A program made the translations under genes and the position numbers. Shown here in pieces: positions 44,091 to 53,636 of a stretch of 64,000 nt of DNA (positions within the stretch are counted from its first letter, which is position 1; every line of letters begins with the position of its first letter). Under the pieces are notes generated by a model that had not been told where the DNA came from, searched no databases, and was given only the letters and a program-made list of their open reading frames with translations. Source of the stretch: Fonsecaea monophora (Eukaryota; Ascomycota; Eurotiomycetes; Chaetothyriales; Herpotrichiellaceae); contig NW_019173946.1 in NCBI RefSeq assembly GCF_001642475.1, positions 351,691 to 415,690 on the forward strand, written 5' to 3'.

Positions 44091-45981
44091 ATGGCGAAAA
44101 CCGATGAGAAACTGGGGTTCGACCCGGACGCGTTGAAAGCAAAGTACCTGGCTGAGCGTGAAAAGCGAATCCAAGCCAATCCACATGGGGTCGACCAGTA
44201 TCGATCGGTCGAGGGTGCTCTGGCTCACTATCTGGACGATCCATGGGCCGGTCAAGATGACCGCCGAGAGCCTCTCGACATCAAGACCGACGTTGTGGTG
44301 GTTGGTGCCGGGTACGGAAGCGAGCTCCTGGCATATCATCTCGAGAAGAACGGGATTTCGGACTACAAGATTCTCGAAAAGGGAGCAGATTTCGGTGGTG
44401 TTTGGTTAGTAGTCCAAACACGCGTTTTTGTTATAAATCCAGTACTGACCATATTATGCCAGGTACTGGAATCGCTACCCTGGTGTGCAGTGTGACATCG
44501 AGTCTTATATCTATATGCCACTGTTGGACCGTATCGGGTACATTCCCACGGAAAAGTACGCCCACGGGCCAGAGCTCCTAGACTACGCCAAAAGGCTTGC
44601 GAGGGAGCTAAAGCTGTACGACAAGGCTATTTTCAAGACAGAGGTCTTGAGTATCCGTTGGAACGAGGACAGTTCGATGTACTCGGTCCAAACTAACCAC
44701 GGAGACAAGATATTCGCTCGTTTTGTGGTCGGCGTCGCCGGCTCGCTCCATCGGCCAAAGCTACCGGGATTTCCTGGCATCGAGACGTTCAAGGGACGGA
44801 GTTTCCACTCGAGTAGGTGGGACTACAAATACACCGGAGGCGACTCGACCGGTGGCTTGGTCAACCTCAAGGACAAGAAAGTGGGCATTATTGGCACCGG
44901 AGCCACGGCCGTTCAGATTGTACCTCACCTCGGCCAATGGGCAAAGGAGTTGTACGTCTTCCAACGGACCCCGTCTTCGATCGACGTGCGCAACAACCGA
45001 CCAACGGATCAAAATTGGGCCGAAACACTCACGGGGAGTTGGCAGCAGCGACGCATGGACAACTTCAACAACATCATCGGCGGCGCTCCGGAGGAGGAAG
45101 ACCTAGTTATGGACGGATGGACCGACATAATCCTGCGGTTATTTCCGTCAAAATCAGACGGGAATGCGGAACTGAGCAAAGAAGAAAAGGAGAAGCGGAG
45201 GCAGCTGGCCGATTTCGAGAAAATGGAAGAAATCAGAAGGCGAGTCGACCGCATCGTCAAAGACCCCGAGACGGCCGAGAGCTTGAAGCCTTATTACAAC
45301 CAGTTTTGCAAGCGGCCGTGCTTCCACGACGATTACCTCGAAACGTTCAATCGTCCAAACGTCAAGCTCGTCGACACCAAAGGACGGGGGATCGAGCGAG
45401 CGACCGAGAAGGGAGTCGTGGCGAACGGCCAGGAGTACGAACTCGACTGCCTAATCTACGCCACGGGCTTCGAGCGAGCAACGTCATGGACCCATCGCGC
45501 TGGAATGGAGGTATACGGCAAGAAGGCGCTGCCTCTATCCGAAAAGTTCTCAGACGGCCCGAGCACGTTCAAGGGCTGGATCACCAGAGACTTTCCAAAC
45601 TTTTTCATGATCACGACCGTGCAGGCATTCATCACGCCCAACTTTCTGCACACGACTGCCATACAAGCGGAGCATATTGCCTATGTGATCTCGGAATGCA
45701 AGGCCAGGAACATTCAGGCCATAGAGCCCACTCAAGCCGCCGAAGACGAGTGGGTGGAAATGATCATTGCGTCGGGCGAAGACTCGAGAGCGTTTCACAG
45801 CGAGTGCACGCCAGGTTACTACAACAACGAAGGTCAGATTACGAGACAATTGGCCAAGAGTTCCTCATACGGTGGCAGTCCGTTGACGGTTATAAACTTG
45901 TTGAAGAAGTGGCAGACGGACGGGAAATTAGAAGGTCTTTCGCCCACATATGCTTCGGCCACGGTGGAAACGGTATCATGA
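44091..45981 (+). CDS. Baeyer-Villiger monooxygenase (BVMO 1)
   Basis: Two exons, 44091-44404 and 44463-45981 (58-nt intron rejoining GGVW|YWNRYPG), 610 aa. A ~65-residue N-terminal extension precedes the FAD-binding motif GAGYGS (72-77), where Ser replaces the usual final Gly-Gly. The type I BVMO fingerprint F-x-G-x3-H-x3-W-[PD] is intact as FKGRSFHSSRWD, and a second Rossmann motif GTGATA follows for NADPH. Such enzymes insert oxygen beside a ketone to give an ester or lactone. The long extension is typical of BVMOs acting on large or bulky ketones, such as cyclopentadecanone- and steroid-type enzymes, so a bulky substrate is inferred. An upstream ATG at 44039 would need a 25-nt intron and was rejected. 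Confidence 0.9.
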
Positions 45982-46136
45982 AAACTTTCGTCTACCAGTA
46001 GCAAATACACTAGATAGACAGATACAGGGATAGATATATTGGTCATGCTTTTTCCCACACAAGTCACTGGGAAACACTCAATCAAACAAAGCATTACCAA
46101 AAGCTGCGTCTCTCTAATAATAACTCTCCATGTCGG

Positions 46137-47266
46137 TCAATACAGCTTCACATTGTGCTGCTTCATGGCCTTTGCGAGTCCACCGTTCCCCAAGAATTCC
46201 GCTTTGTCGTCACTCCACTCGGGCTGCACTCTGTAATGGATGTTTTCACCACTGCACTCGGCAGCCTGACCGGTTCGACTAGAGTCGTCGATGAATCTCA
46301 TAAAGGCCGTGATGATGGTGGACACTGGCGTGATGTATTCCTCCGGGGTGGTGAAGGAATAGATCTTGGTCAGACCCGTGTGGACGAGACCTGGAGTCCC
46401 CGTCAGTTAGTGACGGGAATGGGGATGCCACGTTAGTAGTTCTTGTTCCGGCCTTTACCTGGACATATGCAATTGACTGTGACAGGCTCTCCGACTTCAC
46501 GCAGTTGTTGAGCCAAGGCTCTAGTCAGTCCGACCACCTATAGCGAGATCAATTTTGTTAAACGCATTGCACAAACAACATTCGGCATTCTTGTAGTTGG
46601 GAAACATACCCCGTGTTTGGCAGCTGTATACAGCGGAATCGTCGGGCCAGGATAGATGCCGGCCATGCTCGAGGTAAAGATCAATTTGCCAGACTTGTCT
46701 GGGTTTTTCCGGAAGAAGTGAAACCCGAGGTAGGCACAGTAGATGGGGCCTAGCAGGTCGATATCGATGACCGCTGTCGAAGGCTTCGGCGGCGTCCCGT
46801 CAGCTCGGTCTGGCTGGGGTTTGTAGAAGCTGATGCGATCGCCGATACCCTGAGAGAAAGAGAATAAAAGGTATGAGCTCTGTTTTTCTTTTTTCCTCTC
46901 TTCGAGTTTCGGTAAAACAACAACAACAACAACAACAACAACAAAGTCCCCCTCTCGATCACAGTTGGTTGGTTAGACTCTTACCGCGTTTCCAAAGACA
47001 GCATCGAGTCGTCCCCATCGGTCCCACGTCTTTGCAAATGTACCGCTTAGCTCCTCGTAGTCGGCCACGTTGGCCTTGAAAAACAAAGCCGAATCGCCGT
47101 GCGCGGCCGCAATTTCCTTGCCCGACTCTTCGTTCACGTCAATGATTGTGACATTCCAGCCCAGCTGCCACAGGTGCTCCGCCACCGCGAGTCCCATGCC
47201 CGACGCACCGCCAGTGATGATGCAGACTGGGGATTTCGCAGGCTTTTTGTTGTCACTGGAGGCCAT
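46137..47266 (-). CDS. Short-chain dehydrogenase/reductase
   Basis: Four exons: 47266-46985, 46849-46610, 46537-46459 and 46390-46137, 284 aa; introns 135, 72 and 68 nt, all GT..AG. The classical SDR motifs are present: TGGASGMG (18-25) for the cofactor, the FTSSMAG catalytic serine (about 154-155) and YTAAK (Y168, K172). Asp in TIIDVN after the second strand favours NAD(H). The sequence resembles 15-hydroxyprostaglandin dehydrogenase-like fungal SDRs, which oxidise secondary alcohols. Between two BVMOs the natural inference is that it interconverts the alcohol and the ketone substrate. The first intron contains a CAA/TTG trinucleotide repeat. Confidence 0.9.
46918..46944. repeat. (CAA)9 repeat in SDR intron
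   Basis: Nine CAA units on the plus strand, (TTG)n on the coding strand, inside intron 1 of the SDR gene (46984-46850). Confidence 0.9.
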
Positions 47267-47764
47267 CTTGAGGAGACAAGTAAGTGTCCACGACCGAGTT
47301 TGGAGGTTAGGATGACAAGTCACAAAAATCTTGATATGTTCGATCGTGAGGAATCGCTTTCAAGTAAAAAGTCAACAGTTCCTCCAATGTTTGCTTGACG
47401 TCTTGGGATCGACGTCACGCACAAGACTTGATACGATTCGCATAGGCTCTGGGCAGCCGCCGAGGAGTTCGGAGCGCTGGAAGAGTCTGACCTCGGGACC
47501 TGATGAGGCGGTTGAACTCACCCGAGTCGACGATCCACTAAGCCGAAAAGTCGTTTCACGTTGATCCGAATACCTGGTCTCTGGTAAGTCCCTCGTATTT
47601 GGTATAAAGAGCCATCCTCATGCTCAAAACTGGTACCAAAGATATATACGTCGCAACGAGAAATCTCCGATCCGAGGTTACTAAGAGGTCATAGCTGCGT
47701 ATACGGTACAATTCTTCATACAATTGAGAAACTGAGTCCTTGTAACAATACATGTGTAAAATGG
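47267..47764. other. Intergenic region upstream of SDR
   Basis: About 500 nt with three CCGAGG/CCTCGG hexamers (47460-47465, 47491-47496, 47672-47677). It holds the SDR promoter and the regulator's terminator. Confidence 0.5.
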
Positions 47765-50124
47765 TCATGCCCAGGTATAGCCCGAATAGTCAAAGGCAGA
47801 CAGCAGGTTTTCTGCAAATCCCAAATCTCCATCCGAGTACCATTCAGAGGTTGAAAATGGATTAGCCGATATATCAGGCACTCTATCACTGGTGGGATCA
47901 AGCCCGGCGGCGGCAGCAGCAGCAGCAGCAGCAGCAGCAGCGGTAGTTTGCTGTCCCATCTTTTCATTGTCTTCGTCCAAGGCATCGGCCATTATTACGT
48001 TGCGCTTGACCGGGTTTGGAGCCGAATGGCTAGTGCTAGATGACGACTGGAGCGAACGACCGAGTACAGCCTTTCTTGAATCCTGAAACATATTTACTAC
48101 GTCTCGCAAGATTGGGCCATGGTCAGCCAGAGGCAAGGAGCACTTGATGGAGACGTCGACTTGAGCGATACTCCGCCTGCGAATCTCCGAGTCTGGGTGG
48201 TTGAAATCGAGAAGCAACGCTGATGTCGCCAGGTAGATGTTGGTCAGGGCAGACGGGGGTAGAGCCCCGTGGAGGTCGTGATGCAGAAGTTGTTCAAGTA
48301 CAGCTGTTGTTTCGTAGCCCGCCTGTCTGACCAGGAAAGAGTGCCACTCGGTTTGTGGTGAGTACTCGGTCGTCTGCTGGACTCTGATGCGTGCATATAC
48401 GTCTCTCGTCATGTTGTCTTTGTAGATGACAAAATGTGCCCCCCAGTATATCAACTCAATCACCGACATGGCCCAAGCCGCACCTCGAGAAGCGCCATAT
48501 GGAACTCCGGCCAGCAGCGAGTCCCATCGCAAAGTGTCTGGGATTTCAGAATGCCATTGCCGGAGGTCACGGAGCATATACTGTCGTAAGGCAGGTAGAG
48601 TCGTTCCAGACCCCGTCCAGCCCCAGGCCACGGCATCGTGGAATATATGCTGCAGGATGAGGTATATGTGTCTGCACAGCTTCGCCTTCTCGACACATAC
48701 TAGAGCATGTTTCAAGCGTTCGACTTGTGACTCATGGCTGGAGTTGTCGGCCGCCATGTTTATGTCAGTGTCGTTGAAGCCGAAATCGCTCAGGGTCAGT
48801 GTAGGAGCCGACGGCCATATGCGAGGGTGCTGTCCCGTGTACATGCATAGATCGCATTCTTTCATGAGCACACACCACCATAAAATTCGACGTCGGTTGC
48901 GATCATGCCGGCTTCTAGAATTTGAAATCGTAGACAACTGAGGTTTGTCCTTATCCAAGTTCAAAAAGTAAGCTTGGGTAATTGCATTACCAAGCCAATA
49001 AGTCGCGTCTTTGGGATTATTCTCCTTTACCCACCCGAGGAGCAGTAAGGAAGCCTGGCATATCGTCGTCTTATCCTTTTCGATGTCCATGTCAAACAGT
49101 GTCTACAAAACAGACGGTCAGTTTCTTCTACCAACAGAGAATCGGCAATACTCGACCTTACCTTTGCTCGCTCATAGTATGCTTCCCTTGCCGCCAATTT
49201 CGACATGTAGCTTTGCCGGATCACCACTTCGGGGTCAACCGACGCTACCCCAGCAAACATGACTGCATGGAAGAGCAACAAGGGCATCCTTTTCCCGGAG
49301 TGTTTCATACTCCCACCAAGGATGCTGCGAAGCTCTACCAGATCTATTACCGGAAGGAGGGGGTGTACAAAATCCGCGTACTGGTTCAGGATGGCCAATT
49401 GAAGCGGCTTCGGAGGGAAGGTGAAAACTCCTTTGCGGCGCAGGTAATCCACGTCATCCACATGGTTGACTGAAAACGCTTCAATGAAGTCAGGTAGAAC
49501 AGTTGTCGTGTTTGAATCTGGCCGGTCATTCGCGACGAGTCTGGCATTATGAGAGTGCGAGATGCCGCGAAGATTCACGGTTTCACTTGGTGAGTGCGAT
49601 TGCTGACGATCGGATTCGACGTCTTCGGTTTGTCTCTCCAGAGGTTGTTGGAGTGGAGGCTGCTCAAGTTGAGAAGCATTGAAGATATCCAGATCCGGAC
49701 CGCTCATCAGGTTTGCAATGTCGTCGGAAGCCGCAACATCCCAAATTGTCGGCAGATCGTTCTGCACATGTTCAGGCCCAACGTTCCGGCTGTGACGAAG
49801 GTGATTCTGGCCGGCCACGGCAGCTGTGTTTTGTCGTAGGTTGGCTTGTTTATCGTGAGGCCAGGAAGGATTTGCACTCGATTCACGCGTGTGTTGGCTC
49901 TGACGGACGAACTCGCATCTTGTGCCGTCGAGTGAACAGTTGGTGCACTTGCCGCGCTTTCTCGTGGCATCACACCTGACTTTGCGTCCCCGACACCGCA
50001 GACAGGCGCGAGAAGCCCTGCCCTGCTTTGGTGGCTGACCGGTAGCGTGCATGGCTAGATGTGACTCTGGGCCGACTGGAAAGCTGGTAGGTGCGGGTCT
50101 CACAGGGTTCTGATCCTCTGCCAT
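47765..50124 (-). CDS. Zn2Cys6 transcription factor with fungal-TF middle region (cluster regulator)
   Basis: Two exons, 50124-49162 and 49102-47765 (59-nt intron, phase 0), 766 aa. The binuclear zinc cluster is complete: C41, C44, C51, C60, C63 and C70 in ACLRCRGRKVRCD...CTNCSLDGTRC. The fungal-specific transcription factor domain is in the second half (LFDMDIEKDKTTICQASLLL, then RRRILWWCVLMKECDLCMYT). Near the C-terminus a GGC/AGC repeat encodes about 14 alanines. Such proteins bind inverted or everted CGG triplets and usually control neighbouring genes. Its position between the SDR and BVMO 2 makes it the first candidate for the CGG-N4-CCG sites nearby. Confidence 0.92.
47906..47942. repeat. 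Trinucleotide repeat encoding poly-alanine
   Basis: Runs of GGC then AGC on the plus strand encode about 14 consecutive alanines in the regulator's C-terminal part. Slippage here would change the length of the alanine tract without shifting frame. Confidence 0.85.
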
Positions 50125-50750
50125 TTTGGAAACACAGGTTAAAAAAAAAACAAGCCCCCACAGCGTTGTGGATTGACGTGCGGTAAAAATTTCTTTCAAA
50201 TGTAAGTGTCTCCCAAGTACGAGGAGGTAGATTCCCCCGCGAACCTGGCCAAATCGGGGGAAAACATGGAGTTCGAGATTGGGAAAGCTTGGTGGCGTTA
50301 CTGACGCGGGTACTGAAGCACTTTTGCCGAAGCCTCTTCACCGACAAGTGCAAGTACAAGTACAAGGCGAAAAGCATGAGTTCCCCACCAGACCCTAATT
50401 GTCTAGTATAAGCAGACTAGTCTTGATTGGGAGGAGATAACGACATATTTCACGTGATGAACATCAGACTAGGCCTAGTCGAGTCAGAATAAAGTCTTAT
50501 TCTGACTGCGCCCTACATAAACATCTATCCTGATTAGGACTAGAAACGTATGTCTCCACATCGCAAAACGAAAGAATTAACAGAGTCGTCCTTCATCTCT
50601 CTCCACATTCATCTCGAGGACAATTCATTTGAGATATTCGCCAACTAATAATCTACGTCGAGAGTATCATTGTGCCAGGGTGTGACAGTCTGTACATTCT
50701 CTTCCCCTTCGTCCAACGCTTTTGTCCCCATCGAATCTGCTTTGTGAGAG
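50125..50750. other. Palindrome-rich upstream region of the Zn2Cys6 gene
   Basis: 626 nt between BVMO 2 and the regulator, both on minus. It contains three close palindromes at 50414-50506 and TTCACGTGATGA at 50449-50460. No CCGAGG hexamer occurs here, unlike the other cluster intergenic regions. Confidence 0.55.
50414..50506. promoter_or_regulatory. Three clustered palindromes
   Basis: AGACTAGTCT (50414-50423), GACTAGGCCTAGTC (50467-50480), and GTCAGAATAA / TTATTCTGAC arms (50483-50492 and 50497-50506) with a 4-nt AGTC spacer, all perfect. The first two share GACTAG/CTAGTC; further GTCTAG and GACTAG copies flank them. They lie about 290-380 nt upstream of the regulator ATG and may be operator sites or the remnant of a small inverted-repeat element. 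Confidence 0.5.
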
Positions 50751-52415
50751 CTAGCGAGCACACACGAACCCTGGAAAGCCTGCAGATGATTCCTTTTGAC
50801 ACTCTGCAATGTAGTTCTGCAAGCCTCCAAAATAGTAGAGTGTTCCAGTGGGCTTCCCGGGAATATTGGCGCCGGTGAACCACGATCCCACCTTCTCCGC
50901 TGTTTTAGACATGACGGTGGCACCGTACAGCTGTTCGCACAGTTCGTTCCAGTTGTCTTGAGCCGCCTTGGTTGGTTCGATTGTTTGTTGGCCAGTTTCT
51001 CGCAGATAGTTTATCATCTTCCCTATTTCTGTCCCCGTCGTATCGATGATCATGGGGAAATTGCTGAAGGTGCCTTTTGGGCCGGACATCATGAATAGGT
51101 TCGGGAAGCCTTCAATGCCTATTCCGAGCATGGTGTCGATCTTTGTAGACCACTCGTTGGCGATTGCTCGACCATTGCGACCACGGATATCCATGCTCGT
51201 GATCGGACCCGTCACCGCATCAAAGCCAATGGCATAGACGATGATGTCAAATTCGTACTCGTCTGTACTGGTACGAATACCCTTTGGTGTGATTTCTTGG
51301 ATTGGGCTTTCCTTGATGTCCACGAGGTGAACATTTGGTCTGTTGAAAGATTCGAGGTAGCGATGTCCCAGAGGAGGCCGCTTGGAGAAGAGGGCGTAGT
51401 CTGGATTCAGCTTCTCAGCAGTCTTGGGGTCCTTTACAATCGCTCTTGTCTTGTTCCTCAAGAAGTCACATGCGGCTTTGTTGCACTCTTCGCTGGTGAA
51501 CAGGTCGTCAAAAGTTTCAAAGACAAAATTGAAGCCTCCTGCCTCCCAGCCAGCATCAAAGGCTTTTTGGACAGTTTCAGGATCGTCTTTGACGTCGGCA
51601 TATAGTCGTCCCGTCGGAGGGATATCCAGTCCAAAGACCTGACCCCGAGCACAAGCCCAGATATCATCGTAGTTCTGCTTGATCTCGGTGGCGTGTTCTT
51701 TGGTCACCGTATAATTCCTCGCCGGCAAGATGTAATTTGGTGTTCGCTGGAAAACATGGACAGATTTGGCCACATGGGCTGCCACAGGGACGATTTGTAC
51801 TCCTGTAGCACCCGTACCAACAACTGCAACGCGTTTATCCTTGAAGGAGACCTCCTTGTCTTTGGGCCAGGACGAGGTTTGATACCAGTCCCCTTTGAAC
51901 GATTCATAACCCGGAAACGGTATCTTTTTGGCAGATGACAAGAGTCCGGTGCCGAGAATCAGGAAAACGCTCGAGTATTTTTCACCTTTGCTGGTTTCAA
52001 GTTTCCAGACGTTCTTGTCCTCGTCAAAGTGCGCTGACTTGATCTGACTATTGAAAAGAATGTCTTTACGCATATCAAATCGATCGGCGACAAAATTCAA
52101 GTATTGCTTCACTTCGGGCTGGCGAGGATAGCGTTCCGACCAGGTCCATTCTTGACATAGCTCCTTCGAGCAGTTCAGGGCATAAACCCAGCTCTCGCAG
52201 TCGGTTCGACATCCTGGATAGTTGTTCCAGTACCAGGTTCCTCCCACTTCAGAACCTGTTTCGAAGATTTTGGCTGACACTCCGATGCGGCGTAACTCGT
52301 AGAGCATACGAAGTCCAGAGAATCCTGCTCCGATGATGGCGGCTTCAAAGTCGGGATTGCCTCCGGACCCCGCTGGTTTGGTGCCGTTGACACTATCTAG
52401 TGATTTCGCGGCCAT
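50751..52415 (-). CDS. Baeyer-Villiger monooxygenase (BVMO 2), fingerprint His replaced by Gln
   Basis: Single exon from the ATG at 52415, 554 aa, the length of cyclohexanone monooxygenase-type BVMOs. FAD motif GAGFSG (29-34), the GTWYWNNYPGCRTD block (59-72) and the NADPH motif GTGATG (200-205) are intact. The fingerprint F-x-G-x3-H-x3-W-P reads FKGDWYQTSSWP, so Q179 replaces the histidine; F173, G175, W183 and P184 are kept. That histidine lies in the linker that closes on bound NADPH and matters for Baeyer-Villiger activity in studied enzymes, so this protein may be altered in activity or act as another flavin monooxygenase. It shares a divergent promoter with the MFS gene, suggesting enzyme and transporter are co-expressed. 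Confidence 0.9.
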   Translation of the reverse strand: MAAKSLDSVNGTKPAGSGGNPDFEAAIIGAGFSGLRMLYELRRIGVSAKIFETGSEVGGTWYWNNYPGCRTDCESWVYALNCSKELCQEWTWSERYPRQPEVKQYLNFVADRFDMRKDILFNSQIKSAHFDEDKNVWKLETSKGEKYSSVFLILGTGLLSSAKKIPFPGYESFKGDWYQTSSWPKDKEVSFKDKRVAVVGTGATGVQIVPVAAHVAKSVHVFQRTPNYILPARNYTVTKEHATEIKQNYDDIWACARGQVFGLDIPPTGRLYADVKDDPETVQKAFDAGWEAGGFNFVFETFDDLFTSEECNKAACDFLRNKTRAIVKDPKTAEKLNPDYALFSKRPPLGHRYLESFNRPNVHLVDIKESPIQEITPKGIRTSTDEYEFDIIVYAIGFDAVTGPITSMDIRGRNGRAIANEWSTKIDTMLGIGIEGFPNLFMMSGPKGTFSNFPMIIDTTGTEIGKMINYLRETGQQTIEPTKAAQDNWNELCEQLYGATVMSKTAEKVGSWFTGANIPGKPTGTLYYFGGLQNYIAECQKESSAGFPGFVCAR

Positions 52416-52660
52416 TTCGGAGTACACTGTTGGGTTTGGTAGAGAGCGATCATAGGAAAGCAAAGTAATAGAGCGCCGTGCTTTCCATAGACCTATTATG
52501 TTCAAAGAGATCGACCTTCGGACGCAGAGTCAAGGTGACTTTACGCGGCAAGGGTGCAAATCGTTCCGTCATTCCTTAACCTGGGGCCTTGGGAATTTCC
52601 CCAGGAATGCGAGTCTTGGTGGGGAAGGCCGGTTTGACTGTGGATCCCGCGGAGCAGAGT

Positions 52661-52676
52661 CCTCGGCATGCCGAGG
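52661..52676. promoter_or_regulatory. Perfect palindrome CCTCGGCATGCCGAGG
   Basis: A 16-bp perfect palindrome containing CGG-N4-CCG, suitable for a Zn2Cys6 dimer. Its core recurs with one change at 43756-43769 before BVMO 1. It lies 246 nt before the BVMO 2 ATG and about 960 nt before the MFS ATG. Confidence 0.6.
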
Positions 52677-53533
52677 CAACCCGAGGGGGCTCCTGTCCCC
52701 TTTCCTTTACTGAACACTGTGGAAATTGCTGTGGTGGAACCGAGAGATCCTAGCCTAGAGTCTATCTCAGGGGAGAGAGGCTGGCAGCTCAGGCCTTTCC
52801 CCAAAGTCTTTCCCGTGGGGAAACTCTCCGTCCAGACCGGACCCACTCGAATACTCGGCATGTGGGTCCATGTGTCTGTTCAGGGGACGTTGAGGTCCAT
52901 GCTGATTGAGCTCATTTCTTTCCTAGAAGCACATTACAGCTAGAGGACTTTGGCAGTGAGCAAGACGTGAGTCTGGCAACCGAGCGGGATGCGATAAATG
53001 TCGACTTCAACTCATTGTTTTAAATCGCGGGCGCTGGACTTCTACAAAATGGCTAGTTATCAGTGAGTCGTGGATGGCACCAAATGCTGTTATAACATTC
53101 TCGAGACTTCTTATGTTTGGCACGTATCGGCCGTAGATACCTCTGGTAGCGGCAGGACGGCACATGCGGATGGTAGCCGGGCCTCCCCTCTGATCAGCTC
53201 CGTAGTCAAAGGCTCCATGCCAACATTCTCTCTGCGCCGATACTGTGTTACCAATGGCATTTTCCAAGCAATAGTACTTTAGACGCGACGATTTTCCAGA
53301 ACTAGCTTACATTGTACGTCGTGCTACTCAGTCCAGTGATAGAAGAGCAGCAAATGGCCGACTCATATGTAAGGGCGGACAAGCAGAGTCGTCCGGGGAC
53401 AACCTGCTTTCGAGATATTCACATTCTGACGGCCTGAATCTCTCACCCCGCATCTTCGCTAGCCATTTCGCTAGCCATTCATCTTCCATTCGGGGTCCGG
53501 GATGATCCCGGGGATGCTTTGACCTGTAAATGA

Positions 53534-53540
53534 TATAAAT
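53534..53540 (+). promoter_or_regulatory. TATA box of MFS gene
   Basis: TATAAAT 97 nt upstream of the MFS ATG at 53637. Confidence 0.5.
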
Positions 53541-53636
53541 CTGCCTGCCTGCCTCCAGCTCCCCATCACAGCGAACCTTGCCAAGTTGTCCGCAACCCAC
53601 TGTCCCATATCAAGTACCATCACACTACCCGTCATC

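Larger units (their letters stand above)
52416..53636. other. Divergent promoter region, BVMO 2 / MFS
   Basis: About 1.2 kb. It carries the 16-bp palindrome at 52661-52676 and CCGAGG at 52681-52686, a single half-site CTCGGCATG near 52855, and TATAAAT at 53534-53540 for the MFS gene. No additional gene is convincing. Confidence 0.55.

Noticed and set aside
44817..46001. 394-codon open frame overlapping BVMO 1 in another plus frame
   Set aside because: It is an off-frame by-product of GC-rich codons; the BVMO frame has all family motifs and this one has none.
46250..46500. Plus-strand frames antisense to the SDR gene
   Set aside because: Antisense to clear SDR exons; no independent support.
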